Shown here piece after piece: positions 1-7,695 of a stretch of DNA of 16,050 nt. The DNA is from Clostridia bacterium. GTDB lineage: Bacteria > Bacillota > Clostridia > Christensenellales > DTU072. Made by a program: the position numbers and the translations under genes. Every line of letters begins with the position of its first letter. The stretch's first letter is position 1. The notes under the pieces are model-generated. The model saw only the letters and a list, made by a program, of their open reading frames with translations, was not told the DNA's origin and ran no database searches. The stretch spans positions 1 to 16,050 of the forward strand of contig JAQVME010000011.1 of NCBI GenBank assembly GCA_028703745.1, read 5' to 3'.

Positions 1-1679
1 CACACAAACATAGTCGACACAAAATCCTCGTCCTTGGTCTTGTGCGCCGTTACGCCCCTGCCGCCTCTGCCCTGCGCTTTGTATTCGGTGACGGCTATTC
101 TCTTGATATATCCCTGATACGTCATTGAGACCACAACATCCTCTTGTTCAATCAAATCGGCAATGTCGATTTCCGATTCGTCGTAGCTGAGTTCGGAGCG
201 TCTCTCGTCGCCGTAAACTCTTTTTATCTCCTCTAGCTCATCTTTTATGATCGTTCTTATTCTGGAGGGGTTTGCCAGGATATCGTTGTATTCGGCTATT
301 TGCTTCTCCAGTTCTGCCAACTCTGCGTTGAGTTTTTCGACTTCAAGGCTGGTCAACCTGGCGAGTTTTGTTTCGAGAATGGCGTTCGCCTGCTTTTCGC
401 TCAATAGGAAAGCCTGCATTAGCTTGTCTTGAGCGTCGCTTCTTTCGGAGGATTTTTTGATTATTTCGATTACTTCGTCAATGTTTGCCAGAGCTATAAC
501 CAAGCCTCTTACGATATGCTCTCTATCCGTCGCTTTGTTGAGGTTATAAACCGTCCGTCTTTCGACAACCTCTATTTGGTGCTCAATATAGTACTCGAGC
601 ATCTCCTTCAAATTGCAGACCTGCGGGCGCCCTTTTACGAGGGCAAGCAGGCAGATGCCGTTTGAGACTTGAAGATTCGATTGTTTATAGAGCGTGTTAA
701 GCACAACTTGCGCGTTCGCATCTTTCTTTAGCTCAAAAACCACCCGCATTCCGTGGCGGTCGCTTTCTTCCTTTATGTCGGAAATACCCTCTATTCTCTT
801 GTCCTTAACCTGATCGGCTACGGATTTTATGAGGTTAGCTTTATTGACTTGATAGGGTAGCTCGGTTACGATAATTCTTTGCCGGCCGTTGTGCTCTTCT
901 ATTTCGGTCTTAGCCCTTATGACAACGCCGCCCCTGCCCGTACGATAAGCCTTTCTTACGGCGGCTCTCCCTAAGACAAGCGCGCCGGTGGGATAATCGG
1001 GGGACGGGATGTAACTCATAAGGTCGTCAATGGTTATGTCCGGATTATCGATAAGCGCTATCGTGCCGTCAACAACCTCGTTCAGGTTGTGCGGAGGAAT
1101 ATTCGTCGCCATGCCCACGGCTATTCCTTCGCTGCCGTTTATGAGAAGATTGGGATATTTGGCGGGCAATACCACGGGTTGCATAAGCGTGTCGTCAAAG
1201 TTCGGGTAGAAATCTACCGTCTCCTTCTCGAGGTCTTTGAGTAGCTCTCCTGCTATTTTGCTCAGGCGGGCTTCCGTATACCTCTGCGCCGCGGGCGGGT
1301 CGCCGTCCACGGATCCGAAGTTTCCGTGTCCGTCCACCAGTGTTGCTCTGATTGAGAAATCCTGCGCCATTCTGACAAGCGCGTCATAAACGGCGGAGTC
1401 TCCGTGCGGATGGTATTTACCCAGCACTTCACCAACGATACGCGCGCATTTTTTGTGCGGCTTGTCGTAGGTGTTGTTGAGGTCGTACATAGCGTACAGA
1501 ATTCTTCTGTGCACCGGCTTGAGTCCGTCTCTCACGTCGGGTATAGCTCTGCTGACATTGACTGCCATAGCGTAGCTGATAAACGACTTGCTCATCTCAT
1601 CTTTAATGTTTACGGAGATAAGTTTTGTCTTTTCGAGAATCTCTCTGATGTTTTTTATGTCAAGTTCCTTCTTTGCCAT
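1..1679 (-). CDS. gyrA: DNA gyrase subunit A (3' end cut off by window edge)
   Basis: GyrA is the breakage-reunion subunit of the A2B2 gyrase that introduces negative supercoils using ATP. The first 559 codons are present; the rest of the C-terminal DNA-wrapping domain lies past the left edge (family length is about 800-850 residues). The start MAKKELDIKN follows an AAGGTG ribosome binding site that overlaps the gyrB stop, 10 bp upstream. Visible marks are SRAIPDVRDGLKPVHRR (residues 43-59), KYHPHGDSAVYDA (88-100) and the catalytic tyrosine Tyr134 in AAQRYTEARLS. A GyrA-box variant, QGRGGRG, is encoded at 54-74; this box marks gyrase rather than topoisomerase IV. The quinolone-determining positions equivalent to E. 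coli Ser83 and Asp87 are Ser95 and Asp99, the wild-type residues. It is very probably cotranscribed with gyrB. Confidence 0.98.
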   Translation of the reverse strand, partial: MAKKELDIKNIREILEKTKLISVNIKDEMSKSFISYAMAVNVSRAIPDVRDGLKPVHRRILYAMYDLNNTYDKPHKKCARIVGEVLGKYHPHGDSAVYDALVRMAQDFSIRATLVDGHGNFGSVDGDPPAAQRYTEARLSKIAGELLKDLEKETVDFYPNFDDTLMQPVVLPAKYPNLLINGSEGIAVGMATNIPPHNLNEVVDGTIALIDNPDITIDDLMSYIPSPDYPTGALVLGRAAVRKAYRTGRGGVVIRAKTEIEEHNGRQRIIVTELPYQVNKANLIKSVADQVKDKRIEGISDIKEESDRHGMRVVFELKKDANAQVVLNTLYKQSNLQVSNGICLLALVKGRPQVCNLKEMLEYYIEHQIEVVERRTVYNLNKATDREHIVRGLVIALANIDEVIEIIKKSSERSDAQDKLMQAFLLSEKQANAILETKLARLTSLEVEKLNAELAELEKQIAEYNDILANPSRIRTIIKDELEEIKRVYGDERRSELSYDESEIDIADLIEQEDVVVSMTYQGYIKRIAVTEYKAQGRGGRGVTAHKTKDEDFVSTMFV

Positions 1680-1689
1680 TTTTCACCTT

Positions 1690-3597
1690 CTATATATCCA
1701 AATCTTTGACTAAATGCGCGTTATCTTCAATGAACGCCCTTCTGAGTTCGGGCTGTTCTCCCATAAGCAACGTAAAGATCTCTTCTGCCTCCTCGGCATC
1801 TTCCATTTTCATCTGAATCAGTGTTCTCGTCTCGGGATTCATCGTTGTTTCGTACAGCTGCGTCGCGTTCATTTCGCCCAGACCCTTGTAGCGCTGCAAA
1901 TCAACCTTTCCGCCGAGCTCTTGTTGTATCTGTTTGAGCTCCTGATCAGAATAGCAATATATCTCCTGCTTGCCTTTCGTCACCTTGTAGAGGGGCGGCA
2001 TGGCGCTGTATATATGCCCTTGTTCAAGAAGCGGTCGCATAAACCTGTAAAAGAAGGTCAACAGCAGAATTCGAATATGGCTGCCGTCAACGTCGGCATC
2101 AGTCATACAGATGATTCTGTCATAGCGCAGCTTCGAAATATCAAATTCGTCCTGATATCCGCAACCAAAGGCTTTTATCATGGATTTTATTTCGTCGTTG
2201 TCGAGTATTCTGTGGAGCCTTGCCTTTTCGACGTTGAGGATTTTGCCTTTCAGCGGCAGAATGGCCTGAATGTGGCGGTCTCTGCCCATCTTTGCGGTGC
2301 CTCCTGCGGAATCACCCTCTACGAGATAGATTTCGCAATTCTTCGGATTGGTATCAGTGCAGTCGGCTAGCTTGCCGGGAAGGGTTGTCGATTCGAACAC
2401 TCCCTTTCTGCGGAAAAGTTCCCTCGCCGTTCTGGCGGCTTCACGCGCCCTCTGGGCGTTTATGGATTTAGTTATGACTTCCTTTGCGAGCTTGGGGTTT
2501 TCTTCGAAAAATTCGCCGAGCTTTTGGCTTACAACCTTGTTTACCAGCGTCCGCATAAAGCTGTTGCCCAGCTTTGTCTTGGTTTGCCCTTCAAACTGCG
2601 GGTCGCACAGCTTTACGCTGATGACGGCGGTGATGCCCTCTCGCACGTCCTCTCCGCTTAATTTTTCGGTTTCTTTCAGAACCTTTAGGGTTTGTCCGTA
2701 TTCGTTTATGACTTTTGTCATGGCGGCTTTGAATCCGTCAAGATGCGCGCCGCCTTCCTCGGTGTTTATGTTGTTGGCATAGGTAAAAATCGTCTCGGCG
2801 TAGCTGTCGTTGTATTGTAACGCCACCTCGACTTCGCTGTCTTCGCATATTTCTTCAATATAAAGCACCTGGGGTAGCAGCACTTCTTTATTTTTGTTTA
2901 AGTTCTCGACGAACTTCATAATGCCGCCTTCAAACATATAGGATTCCTGCTTCTCCTGTCCTTCACGCTGGTCCTCTATGGTTATGCGCAGTCCTTTGTT
3001 CAAATACGAAAGCTCTTTCAAACGGTTCTTCATTGTGTCGTATGAAAAAACCGTGGTTTCAAATACCGTGGGGTCGGGAAAGAATTCTACCTGCGTTCCC
3101 GTCTCGTCGGTCTCACCGACCACCTTCAAGTCTTCCTGCGGCACACCTTGCTTATAAAGCTGGCGGTGTATCTTGCCTTCTTGATATACAGTAACCTCAA
3201 GGTATTCGCTGAGCGCGCTTACTACCGAAAGTCCCACACCGTGCAGACCTCCGCTTATTTTGTAGCCCCCACCGCCGAACTTGCCTCCGGCGTGCAGCTT
3301 TGTCATGACTACTTCTACTGCGGATTTGTGCTCTTTGGGGATAATGCCCGTGGGAATGCCGCGTCCGTTGTCCCGCACTTTCACAGAGCCATTCTTTTGT
3401 ATGGTGACTTCTATATGCGTGCAATATCCGGCAAGCGCCTCATCAATGGAATTGTCGACGATTTCCGTAACCAAATGATGAAGTCCTTTTACATCTGTCG
3501 ACCCGATATACATGCCCGGCCTTTTTCTGACGGGCTCAAGCCCCTCAAGTACCTGGATGGTAGCTTGGTCGTAAGATTTTTGAATTTTTTCAGACAT
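1690..3597 (-). CDS. gyrB: DNA gyrase subunit B
   Basis: This is the ATPase/TOPRIM subunit of gyrase, 635 residues, the usual length for Gram-positive GyrB (no proteobacterial insert). The GHKL ATPase domain shows EIVDNSIDEA (45-54), DNGRGIP (76-82), GGLHGVG (116-122) and the transducer lysine region QTKTKLGN (338-345). The TOPRIM metal site shows VEGDSAGG (426-433) and TDADVDGSH (499-507), followed by QRYKGLGEMN (568-577). The start is supported by a GAGGAG site about 7 nt upstream and by the typical N-terminal run with RKRPGMYIG. The gene has its own promoter and heads a gyrB-gyrA pair. In many Bacillota recF lies just upstream of gyrB; here the upstream neighbour is parB, separated by a terminator. 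Confidence 0.99.
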   Translation of the reverse strand: MSEKIQKSYDQATIQVLEGLEPVRKRPGMYIGSTDVKGLHHLVTEIVDNSIDEALAGYCTHIEVTIQKNGSVKVRDNGRGIPTGIIPKEHKSAVEVVMTKLHAGGKFGGGGYKISGGLHGVGLSVVSALSEYLEVTVYQEGKIHRQLYKQGVPQEDLKVVGETDETGTQVEFFPDPTVFETTVFSYDTMKNRLKELSYLNKGLRITIEDQREGQEKQESYMFEGGIMKFVENLNKNKEVLLPQVLYIEEICEDSEVEVALQYNDSYAETIFTYANNINTEEGGAHLDGFKAAMTKVINEYGQTLKVLKETEKLSGEDVREGITAVISVKLCDPQFEGQTKTKLGNSFMRTLVNKVVSQKLGEFFEENPKLAKEVITKSINAQRAREAARTARELFRRKGVFESTTLPGKLADCTDTNPKNCEIYLVEGDSAGGTAKMGRDRHIQAILPLKGKILNVEKARLHRILDNDEIKSMIKAFGCGYQDEFDISKLRYDRIICMTDADVDGSHIRILLLTFFYRFMRPLLEQGHIYSAMPPLYKVTKGKQEIYCYSDQELKQIQQELGGKVDLQRYKGLGEMNATQLYETTMNPETRTLIQMKMEDAEEAEEIFTLLMGEQPELRRAFIEDNAHLVKDLDI

Positions 3598-3655
3598 ATT
3601 TATCTCCTCATTTATTGTATTATTACCATGAATACACTTATATACTATAATATAT

Positions 3656-3684
3656 ATTATAACAGTAAATAATTATAAAGTAAA
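3656..3684 (-). promoter_or_regulatory. Sigma-A type promoter for gyrB-gyrA
   Basis: On the minus strand the -35 element TTTACT (3679-3684) is separated by exactly 17 bp from a perfect -10 TATAAT (3656-3661). Transcription would start near 3649, giving a leader of about 50 nt that ends in the GAGGAG ribosome binding site. The region is very AT-rich, so alternative -10 matches exist nearby. Together with the terminator behind parB this makes gyrBA an independent transcription unit. Confidence 0.7.
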
Positions 3685-3710
3685 GATTTTGTTTAATAAA
3701 TCCGTGGCAA

Positions 3711-3740
3711 CAAAAAACCGTCGGCAAGGACGGTTTTTGT
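3711..3740 (-). terminator. Intrinsic terminator after parB
   Basis: A hairpin has stem CCGTC/GACGG (3718-3722 with 3729-3733) extended by five A-T pairs and a 6-nt loop (3723-3728). On the minus strand it is followed by a T-rich run. It lies about 35 bp past the parB stop and upstream of the gyrB promoter. The extended A/T stem might also give weak termination in the other direction, but no plus-strand gene is there. Confidence 0.85.
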
Positions 3741-3774
3741 GAAAAATAATTCCTGGCTTAACGTATACAACCGG

Positions 3775-4647
3775 TTATTTCGACAGTTTGTCTATCATCT
3801 CATAAATCCGCTCAAGGTCGTCTTTTGAAAAATAATCTATGGTAATACGCCCCTTCTGCTCGTTGCCGATAAGCTTTACTTTTGTCATGAATACGCGGTT
3901 CAGCCTGTCGGCAAAAGCTCTCATCTCGGAAGTCATTCTCGCCTTTTGCTCGTCGTTCATTTTCTTCGGCTGCTTCTCCGGATGAAGATAATAGCGCACC
4001 ATTTTCTCAAGTTCTCTGACGGAAAGCCCGTCGGCGGCGGCGAGATTTGCCATTCTGATTTGATCTTGGGTGTTCGTCACCGGAATAAGCGTTCTGGCGT
4101 GCCCGGCGCTGAGACGGTCCTCTCGCACCATCTGTTGCACCCGCTTATCCAGCATAAGCAGTCTCAGCGTGTTTGCTATGCTCGGTCGGGCTTTGCCTAT
4201 CCTTTTTGCCACGTCTTCCTGCGTTAAATCATAGCTGTCCATGAGTTCCTTCAGCGCCTCTGCGGCTTCAATAGCGTTCAAGTCTTCTCTCTGCAGGTTC
4301 TCTATGAGGCTGATTTCTCTGGTTTTTTGGTCGGTAAGCTCTTTTATTATTGCGGGCACTTCCTGCACTCCCGCCAGCTTTGCGGCGCGGTAGCGGCGTT
4401 CTCCGGCAACGATTATGTAAGAATCTCCGTCCTTTTTCAAAACGAGAGGCTGGAGTATGCCGTATTCTCTTATAGACTCTGCAAGCTCGGCTATGCCTTC
4501 CTCTCCGAAGCTCTTTCTGGGCTGTCCGGGGTTGGGTTTTATGCTACCCACGGCAATGAAAAGAATTTTGTCGCTCTTGGCGTTTATTCTTTCGTCTTCG
4601 ACATTTGCCAGCAGTTGACTTATTCCTTTTCCTAGTTTCTTTGCCAT
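3775..4647 (-). CDS. parB: Chromosome-partitioning protein ParB (Spo0J family)
   Basis: ParB is a CTP-dependent DNA clamp that loads at parS and spreads to organise and segregate the origin region. It is 290 residues, normal for the family. The N-terminal LGKGISQLL (5-13) is the ParA-ATPase-stimulating motif. The CTP-binding ParB/Srx domain has GERRYRAAK (82-90) and ENLQRED (116-122). A helix-turn-helix that recognises parS spans roughly 141-166 (LTQEDVAKRIGKARPSIANT), followed by SAGHARTLI (180-188). A C-terminal dimerisation segment follows a basic linker. Start: GGAGG 5 nt upstream. It stands alone between rsmG and gyrB; parA, normally adjacent, is missing from the window. The parA-contact motif and the lack of a visible membrane-binding amphipathic N-terminus argue against its being Noc. 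Candidate parS sites are at 11788-11803 and 12973-12988. Confidence 0.96.
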   Translation of the reverse strand: MAKKLGKGISQLLANVEDERINAKSDKILFIAVGSIKPNPGQPRKSFGEEGIAELAESIREYGILQPLVLKKDGDSYIIVAGERRYRAAKLAGVQEVPAIIKELTDQKTREISLIENLQREDLNAIEAAEALKELMDSYDLTQEDVAKRIGKARPSIANTLRLLMLDKRVQQMVREDRLSAGHARTLIPVTNTQDQIRMANLAAADGLSVRELEKMVRYYLHPEKQPKKMNDEQKARMTSEMRAFADRLNRVFMTKVKLIGNEQKGRITIDYFSKDDLERIYEMIDKLSK

Positions 4648-4669
4648 TTTTTCCTCCGCGTTTGATAAT

Positions 4670-4698
4670 ATAATAACACTTCTGCTTCGCTTTGTAAA
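4670..4698 (-). promoter_or_regulatory. Sigma-A type promoter for parB
   Basis: Directly after the rsmG stop codon the minus strand carries TTTACA (4693-4698), a 17-bp spacer and TATTAT (4670-4675). Each hexamer matches the sigma-A consensus in 5 of 6 positions. The predicted start near 4663 would leave a very short leader that still contains the GGAGG site. This suggests parB can be transcribed apart from the rpmH operon as well as by read-through. Confidence 0.65.
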
Positions 4699-5424
4699 TT
4701 ATAAAGGTGCTTTTTTCGGCTTATTCTGTCCTCTGGGATAAACGGCGGGAGTCTTAGCGGTTTTTTCCACTATAATAATATGCCTGCTGTAAGTATTCAT
4801 CAACGTGTATTTTTTGATTTGTGTCACTTTTCCGCGCAGCTTCGACAGCGCATTTTTGGCTTCATCCAGCTCTTCCTCAACCTTGTCACCCTTATAAGCA
4901 ATAAGTCTGCCTCCGATTTTCAAAAACGGCAGCGCGTATTCCACCAGCGTTCGCAGCGGCGCAACGGCTCGCGCGACTACACAGTCATATCTCTCCCGAT
5001 GCTCCACCCTTGCCGCCGCTTCTTCAATTCTTGAATGAAAGGCAATAACGCCTGTCAGTTCCAACTGCCGTACAACCTCGTTAAGGAAACCTATCCTCTT
5101 ATTTAGGGAGTCCAAAAGCACAAATTCGTTTTCGGGTAAAAATATCTTTAGCGGCAAAGAAGGAAAGCCGGCGCCGCTGCCGATATCCATTATTCTATCC
5201 CCCAATCTGACAAGCTCCATGCCGGCAAGGCTGTCGACATAGTGCTTATAGATTATTTCCGTTTCGTCGGTAATGGCCGTCAAATTAAACTGCTCGTTGT
5301 AAAAAAGCAGCAATCGGGAGTATTCGCCAAGCTGTTCGAGCTGCTTTGCGTTGGGACAAAAGCCTTGCTCCCTCAATATTTCGTCAATTGTCTGCATTTT
5401 TATATCTTGTTTTTGCTCAGCCAT
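4699..5424 (-). CDS. rsmG: 16S rRNA (guanine-527-N7)-methyltransferase
   Basis: RsmG (GidB) uses S-adenosylmethionine to methylate N7 of G527 in the 530 loop of 16S rRNA; its loss is known to give low-level streptomycin resistance. At 241 residues it is within the family range. Marks are FNLTAIT (46-52), the SAM-binding loop MDIGSGAGFPSLPLK (79-93), the acidic strand end FVLLDSLNKRIGFL (101-114), and VVARAVAPL (149-157). The C-terminus is a short basic tail. The start at 5424 lies inside the mnmG 3' end (25-bp overlap) with no strong ribosome binding site, implying translational coupling; a second Met at residue 10 is possible but no better supported. Family neighbours mnmG upstream and parB downstream are the usual ones. 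Confidence 0.97.
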   Translation of the reverse strand: MAEQKQDIKMQTIDEILREQGFCPNAKQLEQLGEYSRLLLFYNEQFNLTAITDETEIIYKHYVDSLAGMELVRLGDRIMDIGSGAGFPSLPLKIFLPENEFVLLDSLNKRIGFLNEVVRQLELTGVIAFHSRIEEAAARVEHRERYDCVVARAVAPLRTLVEYALPFLKIGGRLIAYKGDKVEEELDEAKNALSKLRGKVTQIKKYTLMNTYSRHIIIVEKTAKTPAVYPRGQNKPKKAPL

Positions 5425-7256
5425 ATCATCAGCACCACTATGTCTGCGGGATTTACTCCGCTAATTCTCGCCGCCTGCGCCAAATTCAGCGGCTTTACTT
5501 TGTTAAGTTTCTGTTTGGCTTCGTTGCGCAATCCGTCAATTTTCGAATAGTCGATATCGGGGAAAAGAGCTCTTTCCTCCATTCTTCTGGCTTCTTTGAT
5601 AGAGGCTTCTTGTTTCTGAAGATACCCCTCGTATTTTATTTCTGTTTCCACTTGCGTTAGCAATCCGTAATCTACCTCGCGGAAGGTCGGGTCTACGGCA
5701 ATCAAATCGTCCTTGTCCAGAGCGCTTCGCTTGAGGATATCTCTGCCTTTAATGCCGCCCTTGGGCAGAGGCTCGTTCTTGGCGGCAAAAGCTTCTTCTA
5801 CAGCTTGAGGCGCGTAGCTTTTGTTTAAGCGTTGCTTTATTTCCGACATAGCCTCAGTTTTATTTTTTAATCTTTGGTATCTTTGCTCATCAACAAGCCC
5901 TATATCATACCCTCTTTGCGTTAGCCGAAGGTCAGCGTTGTCTTGACGGAGAAAAAGCCTGTATTCTGCGCGCGAGGTCATCATTCTGTACGGCTCTGCC
6001 GTACCTTTTGTGACAAGGTCGTCTATCAGCACTCCGATATATGCTTCGTCTCTTTTCAAAACGAACGGCGGCTTGCCCTCCAGGTATAGCGCGGCGTTGG
6101 CGCCTGCGATAAGCCCCTGCGCTCCTGCTTCCTCGTAGCCGCTTGTGCCGTTTATTTGACCGGCGGCAAATAAGCCCTGCAGTCCCTTTACGGCGAGGGT
6201 CGGAAGCAATGACTGCGGGTCTATGCAATCATACTCGATAGCGTACCCGTACCTTACAATTATGGCGTTTTCTAAGCCTTTCACGGAATGCACCATTTTT
6301 TCTTGCACGTCGAAAGGCATTGAGGTGGAAAGTCCCTGAACGTACATTTCCTCGGTGTCTGCGCCTTCGGGTTCGATAAATATCTGGTGCCGTTCCTTGT
6401 CCTTGAATCTGACAATCTTGTCCTCTACGGACGGGCAGTATCTCGGTCCCGCGCCTTCGATGCTCCCGTTAAAAAGTGGCGCTCTAGAGAGATTTTCTAA
6501 AATAATTTTGTGCGTGCTTTCATTTGTGTAAGTAAGGTAACATTTATGAGAGTTCTCAACAGCGTAGTCCGTCATAACAGAAAACTTTGGTATTCCCTTG
6601 TCGCCGGCTTGGGCTTCCATTTGTGAGAAATCAATGCTTTTTGCCAACACTCTGGGAGGCGTTCCCGTCTTGAACCTTCGAACGGGCAAGCCAAGGCTTT
6701 TTAGGCATGCAGTCAGCCCTTCGGAACGCAAAAACCCTTGCGGCCCCGACGCCTGCGAATATTCGCCTATTATTATTTTTGACTCGAGATATACTCCGGT
6801 CGTCAGAATTACGGCAGACGAATTATAAACGTCGCCGAGAGCTGTTTTTATGCCCTTTATTTGTTTGTCTTGTGTGAGAAGTTCCTTTACCTCGCTCTCA
6901 AGCAAGGTTATGCGCGGCTCCCTTTCTAGCCGAACTTTCATCAGACTATGGTACTTTGCCTTGTCAACTTGCGCGCGAAGGCTGTGCACGGCAGGACCGT
7001 TGGCTCGGTTTAGCATGCGCGTTTGGATAGTTGTCCTGTCCGCGACCTCGCCCATAACACCGCCCAGCGCGTCTATTTCACACACTAAATTGCCTTTTGC
7101 CGTGCCTCCGATATTGGGGTTGCACGCCATAAAGCCTATGGAATTTAGGCTGAGCGTGACGAGTAGCACAGTGTGCCCTTTTCTTGCTGCCGCAAAAGCC
7201 GCCTCAATTCCGGCGTGGCCTGCTCCTATTACGATTATATCAAAATTCTTATTCAT
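5400..7256 (-). CDS. mnmG: tRNA uridine-34 carboxymethylaminomethyl-modifying enzyme MnmG
   Basis: MnmG (GidA) is the FAD-dependent partner of MnmE. The complex uses glycine or ammonium, methylenetetrahydrofolate and NADH to modify C5 of the wobble uridine in tRNAs reading NNA/NNG codons. It is 618 residues, the normal length. The FAD-binding GAGHAG is at 11-16, the conserved MACNPNIGG with Cys45 at 43-51, and the second conserved cysteine lies in PRYCPSVEDK. The C-terminal helical MnmE/tRNA-binding domain has IDGLRNEAKQKL and QAARISGVNPADI. The start is 1 bp after the dtd stop with only a weak ribosome binding site, suggesting coupling to dtd. The 3' end overlaps rsmG. Confidence 0.98.
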   Translation of the reverse strand: MNKNFDIIVIGAGHAGIEAAFAAARKGHTVLLVTLSLNSIGFMACNPNIGGTAKGNLVCEIDALGGVMGEVADRTTIQTRMLNRANGPAVHSLRAQVDKAKYHSLMKVRLEREPRITLLESEVKELLTQDKQIKGIKTALGDVYNSSAVILTTGVYLESKIIIGEYSQASGPQGFLRSEGLTACLKSLGLPVRRFKTGTPPRVLAKSIDFSQMEAQAGDKGIPKFSVMTDYAVENSHKCYLTYTNESTHKIILENLSRAPLFNGSIEGAGPRYCPSVEDKIVRFKDKERHQIFIEPEGADTEEMYVQGLSTSMPFDVQEKMVHSVKGLENAIIVRYGYAIEYDCIDPQSLLPTLAVKGLQGLFAAGQINGTSGYEEAGAQGLIAGANAALYLEGKPPFVLKRDEAYIGVLIDDLVTKGTAEPYRMMTSRAEYRLFLRQDNADLRLTQRGYDIGLVDEQRYQRLKNKTEAMSEIKQRLNKSYAPQAVEEAFAAKNEPLPKGGIKGRDILKRSALDKDDLIAVDPTFREVDYGLLTQVETEIKYEGYLQKQEASIKEARRMEERALFPDIDYSKIDGLRNEAKQKLNKVKPLNLAQAARISGVNPADIVVLMIWLSKNKI

Positions 7257-7257
7257 T

Positions 7258-7692
7258 TTAATTGTCCATAACTACAGTCGACGGTCCGTCCGCAATAATT
7301 GAGAGCGCCATCTTTCCGCCGAATTCTCCCGTCTTTACGGGCAGCAGCTTAGAAAGCTCCGCCACGAACAGGTCGTACATCGGACGAGAAATCTCCGCAG
7401 GCGCAGATTTTGAAAAATTCGGTCTGGTGCCGTGCAAACAGTCTCCATAAAGTGTAAAGTTAGAAACAACCAACGCCTCGCCGCCTTCGTCAATCGCCGA
7501 GCGGTTAAGCTTGCCGTTGTCATCCTGAAAAATGCGCAATTTTGAAATGCGCCCTGCCGCCCATTTTATTTTTTGCGGGGTATCGTCGGCACAAAAGGCG
7601 CATAATACCAGTATGCCCCGACCTATGGATGCTTTATATTTTCCGATTACCTCGATCTCCGCCGAAGTCGCTCTTTGCACAACTGCTCTCAT
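7258..7692 (-). CDS. dtd: D-aminoacyl-tRNA deacylase (DTD) with variant signature motifs
   Basis: DTD hydrolyses D-amino acids, and glycine mischarged on tRNA-Ala, from tRNA in the cytoplasm. The 144 residues match the family throughout: MRAVVQRATSAEIEV, LRIFQDDNGKLN (52-63), FTLYGDCLHGTRPNFSKSAP and TGEFGGKM (121-128). Two signature positions differ. The SQxT motif reads SNFT (77-80), with Asn78 for Gln. The NxGP motif reads ADGP (134-137), with Ala for Asn; the Gly136-Pro137 pair that forms the cis-proline selectivity element is kept. The enzyme may still be active since chemistry depends mainly on the backbone and the Thr. It sits 3 bp after mnmE and 1 bp before mnmG, splitting a pair that is usually adjacent. 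Confidence 0.93.
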   Translation of the reverse strand: MRAVVQRATSAEIEVIGKYKASIGRGILVLCAFCADDTPQKIKWAAGRISKLRIFQDDNGKLNRSAIDEGGEALVVSNFTLYGDCLHGTRPNFSKSAPAEISRPMYDLFVAELSKLLPVKTGEFGGKMALSIIADGPSTVVMDN

Positions 7693-7695
7693 CTC

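Noticed and set aside
1714..2370. 218-codon open frame on the plus strand
   Set aside because: It lies wholly antisense to the TOPRIM part of gyrB, whose translation matches GyrB throughout; no family resemblance or convincing ribosome binding site.
3738..3746. TGTGAAAAA, a relaxed DnaA-box match near the gyrB upstream region
   Set aside because: A single loose match in AT-rich sequence next to a terminator is expected by chance.
3775..4647. Noc (nucleoid occlusion) instead of ParB
   Set aside because: Position after rsmG fits Noc, but the N-terminus LGKGISQLL is the ParA-contact motif of ParB and the candidate DNA sites are parS-like rather than the Noc-binding type.
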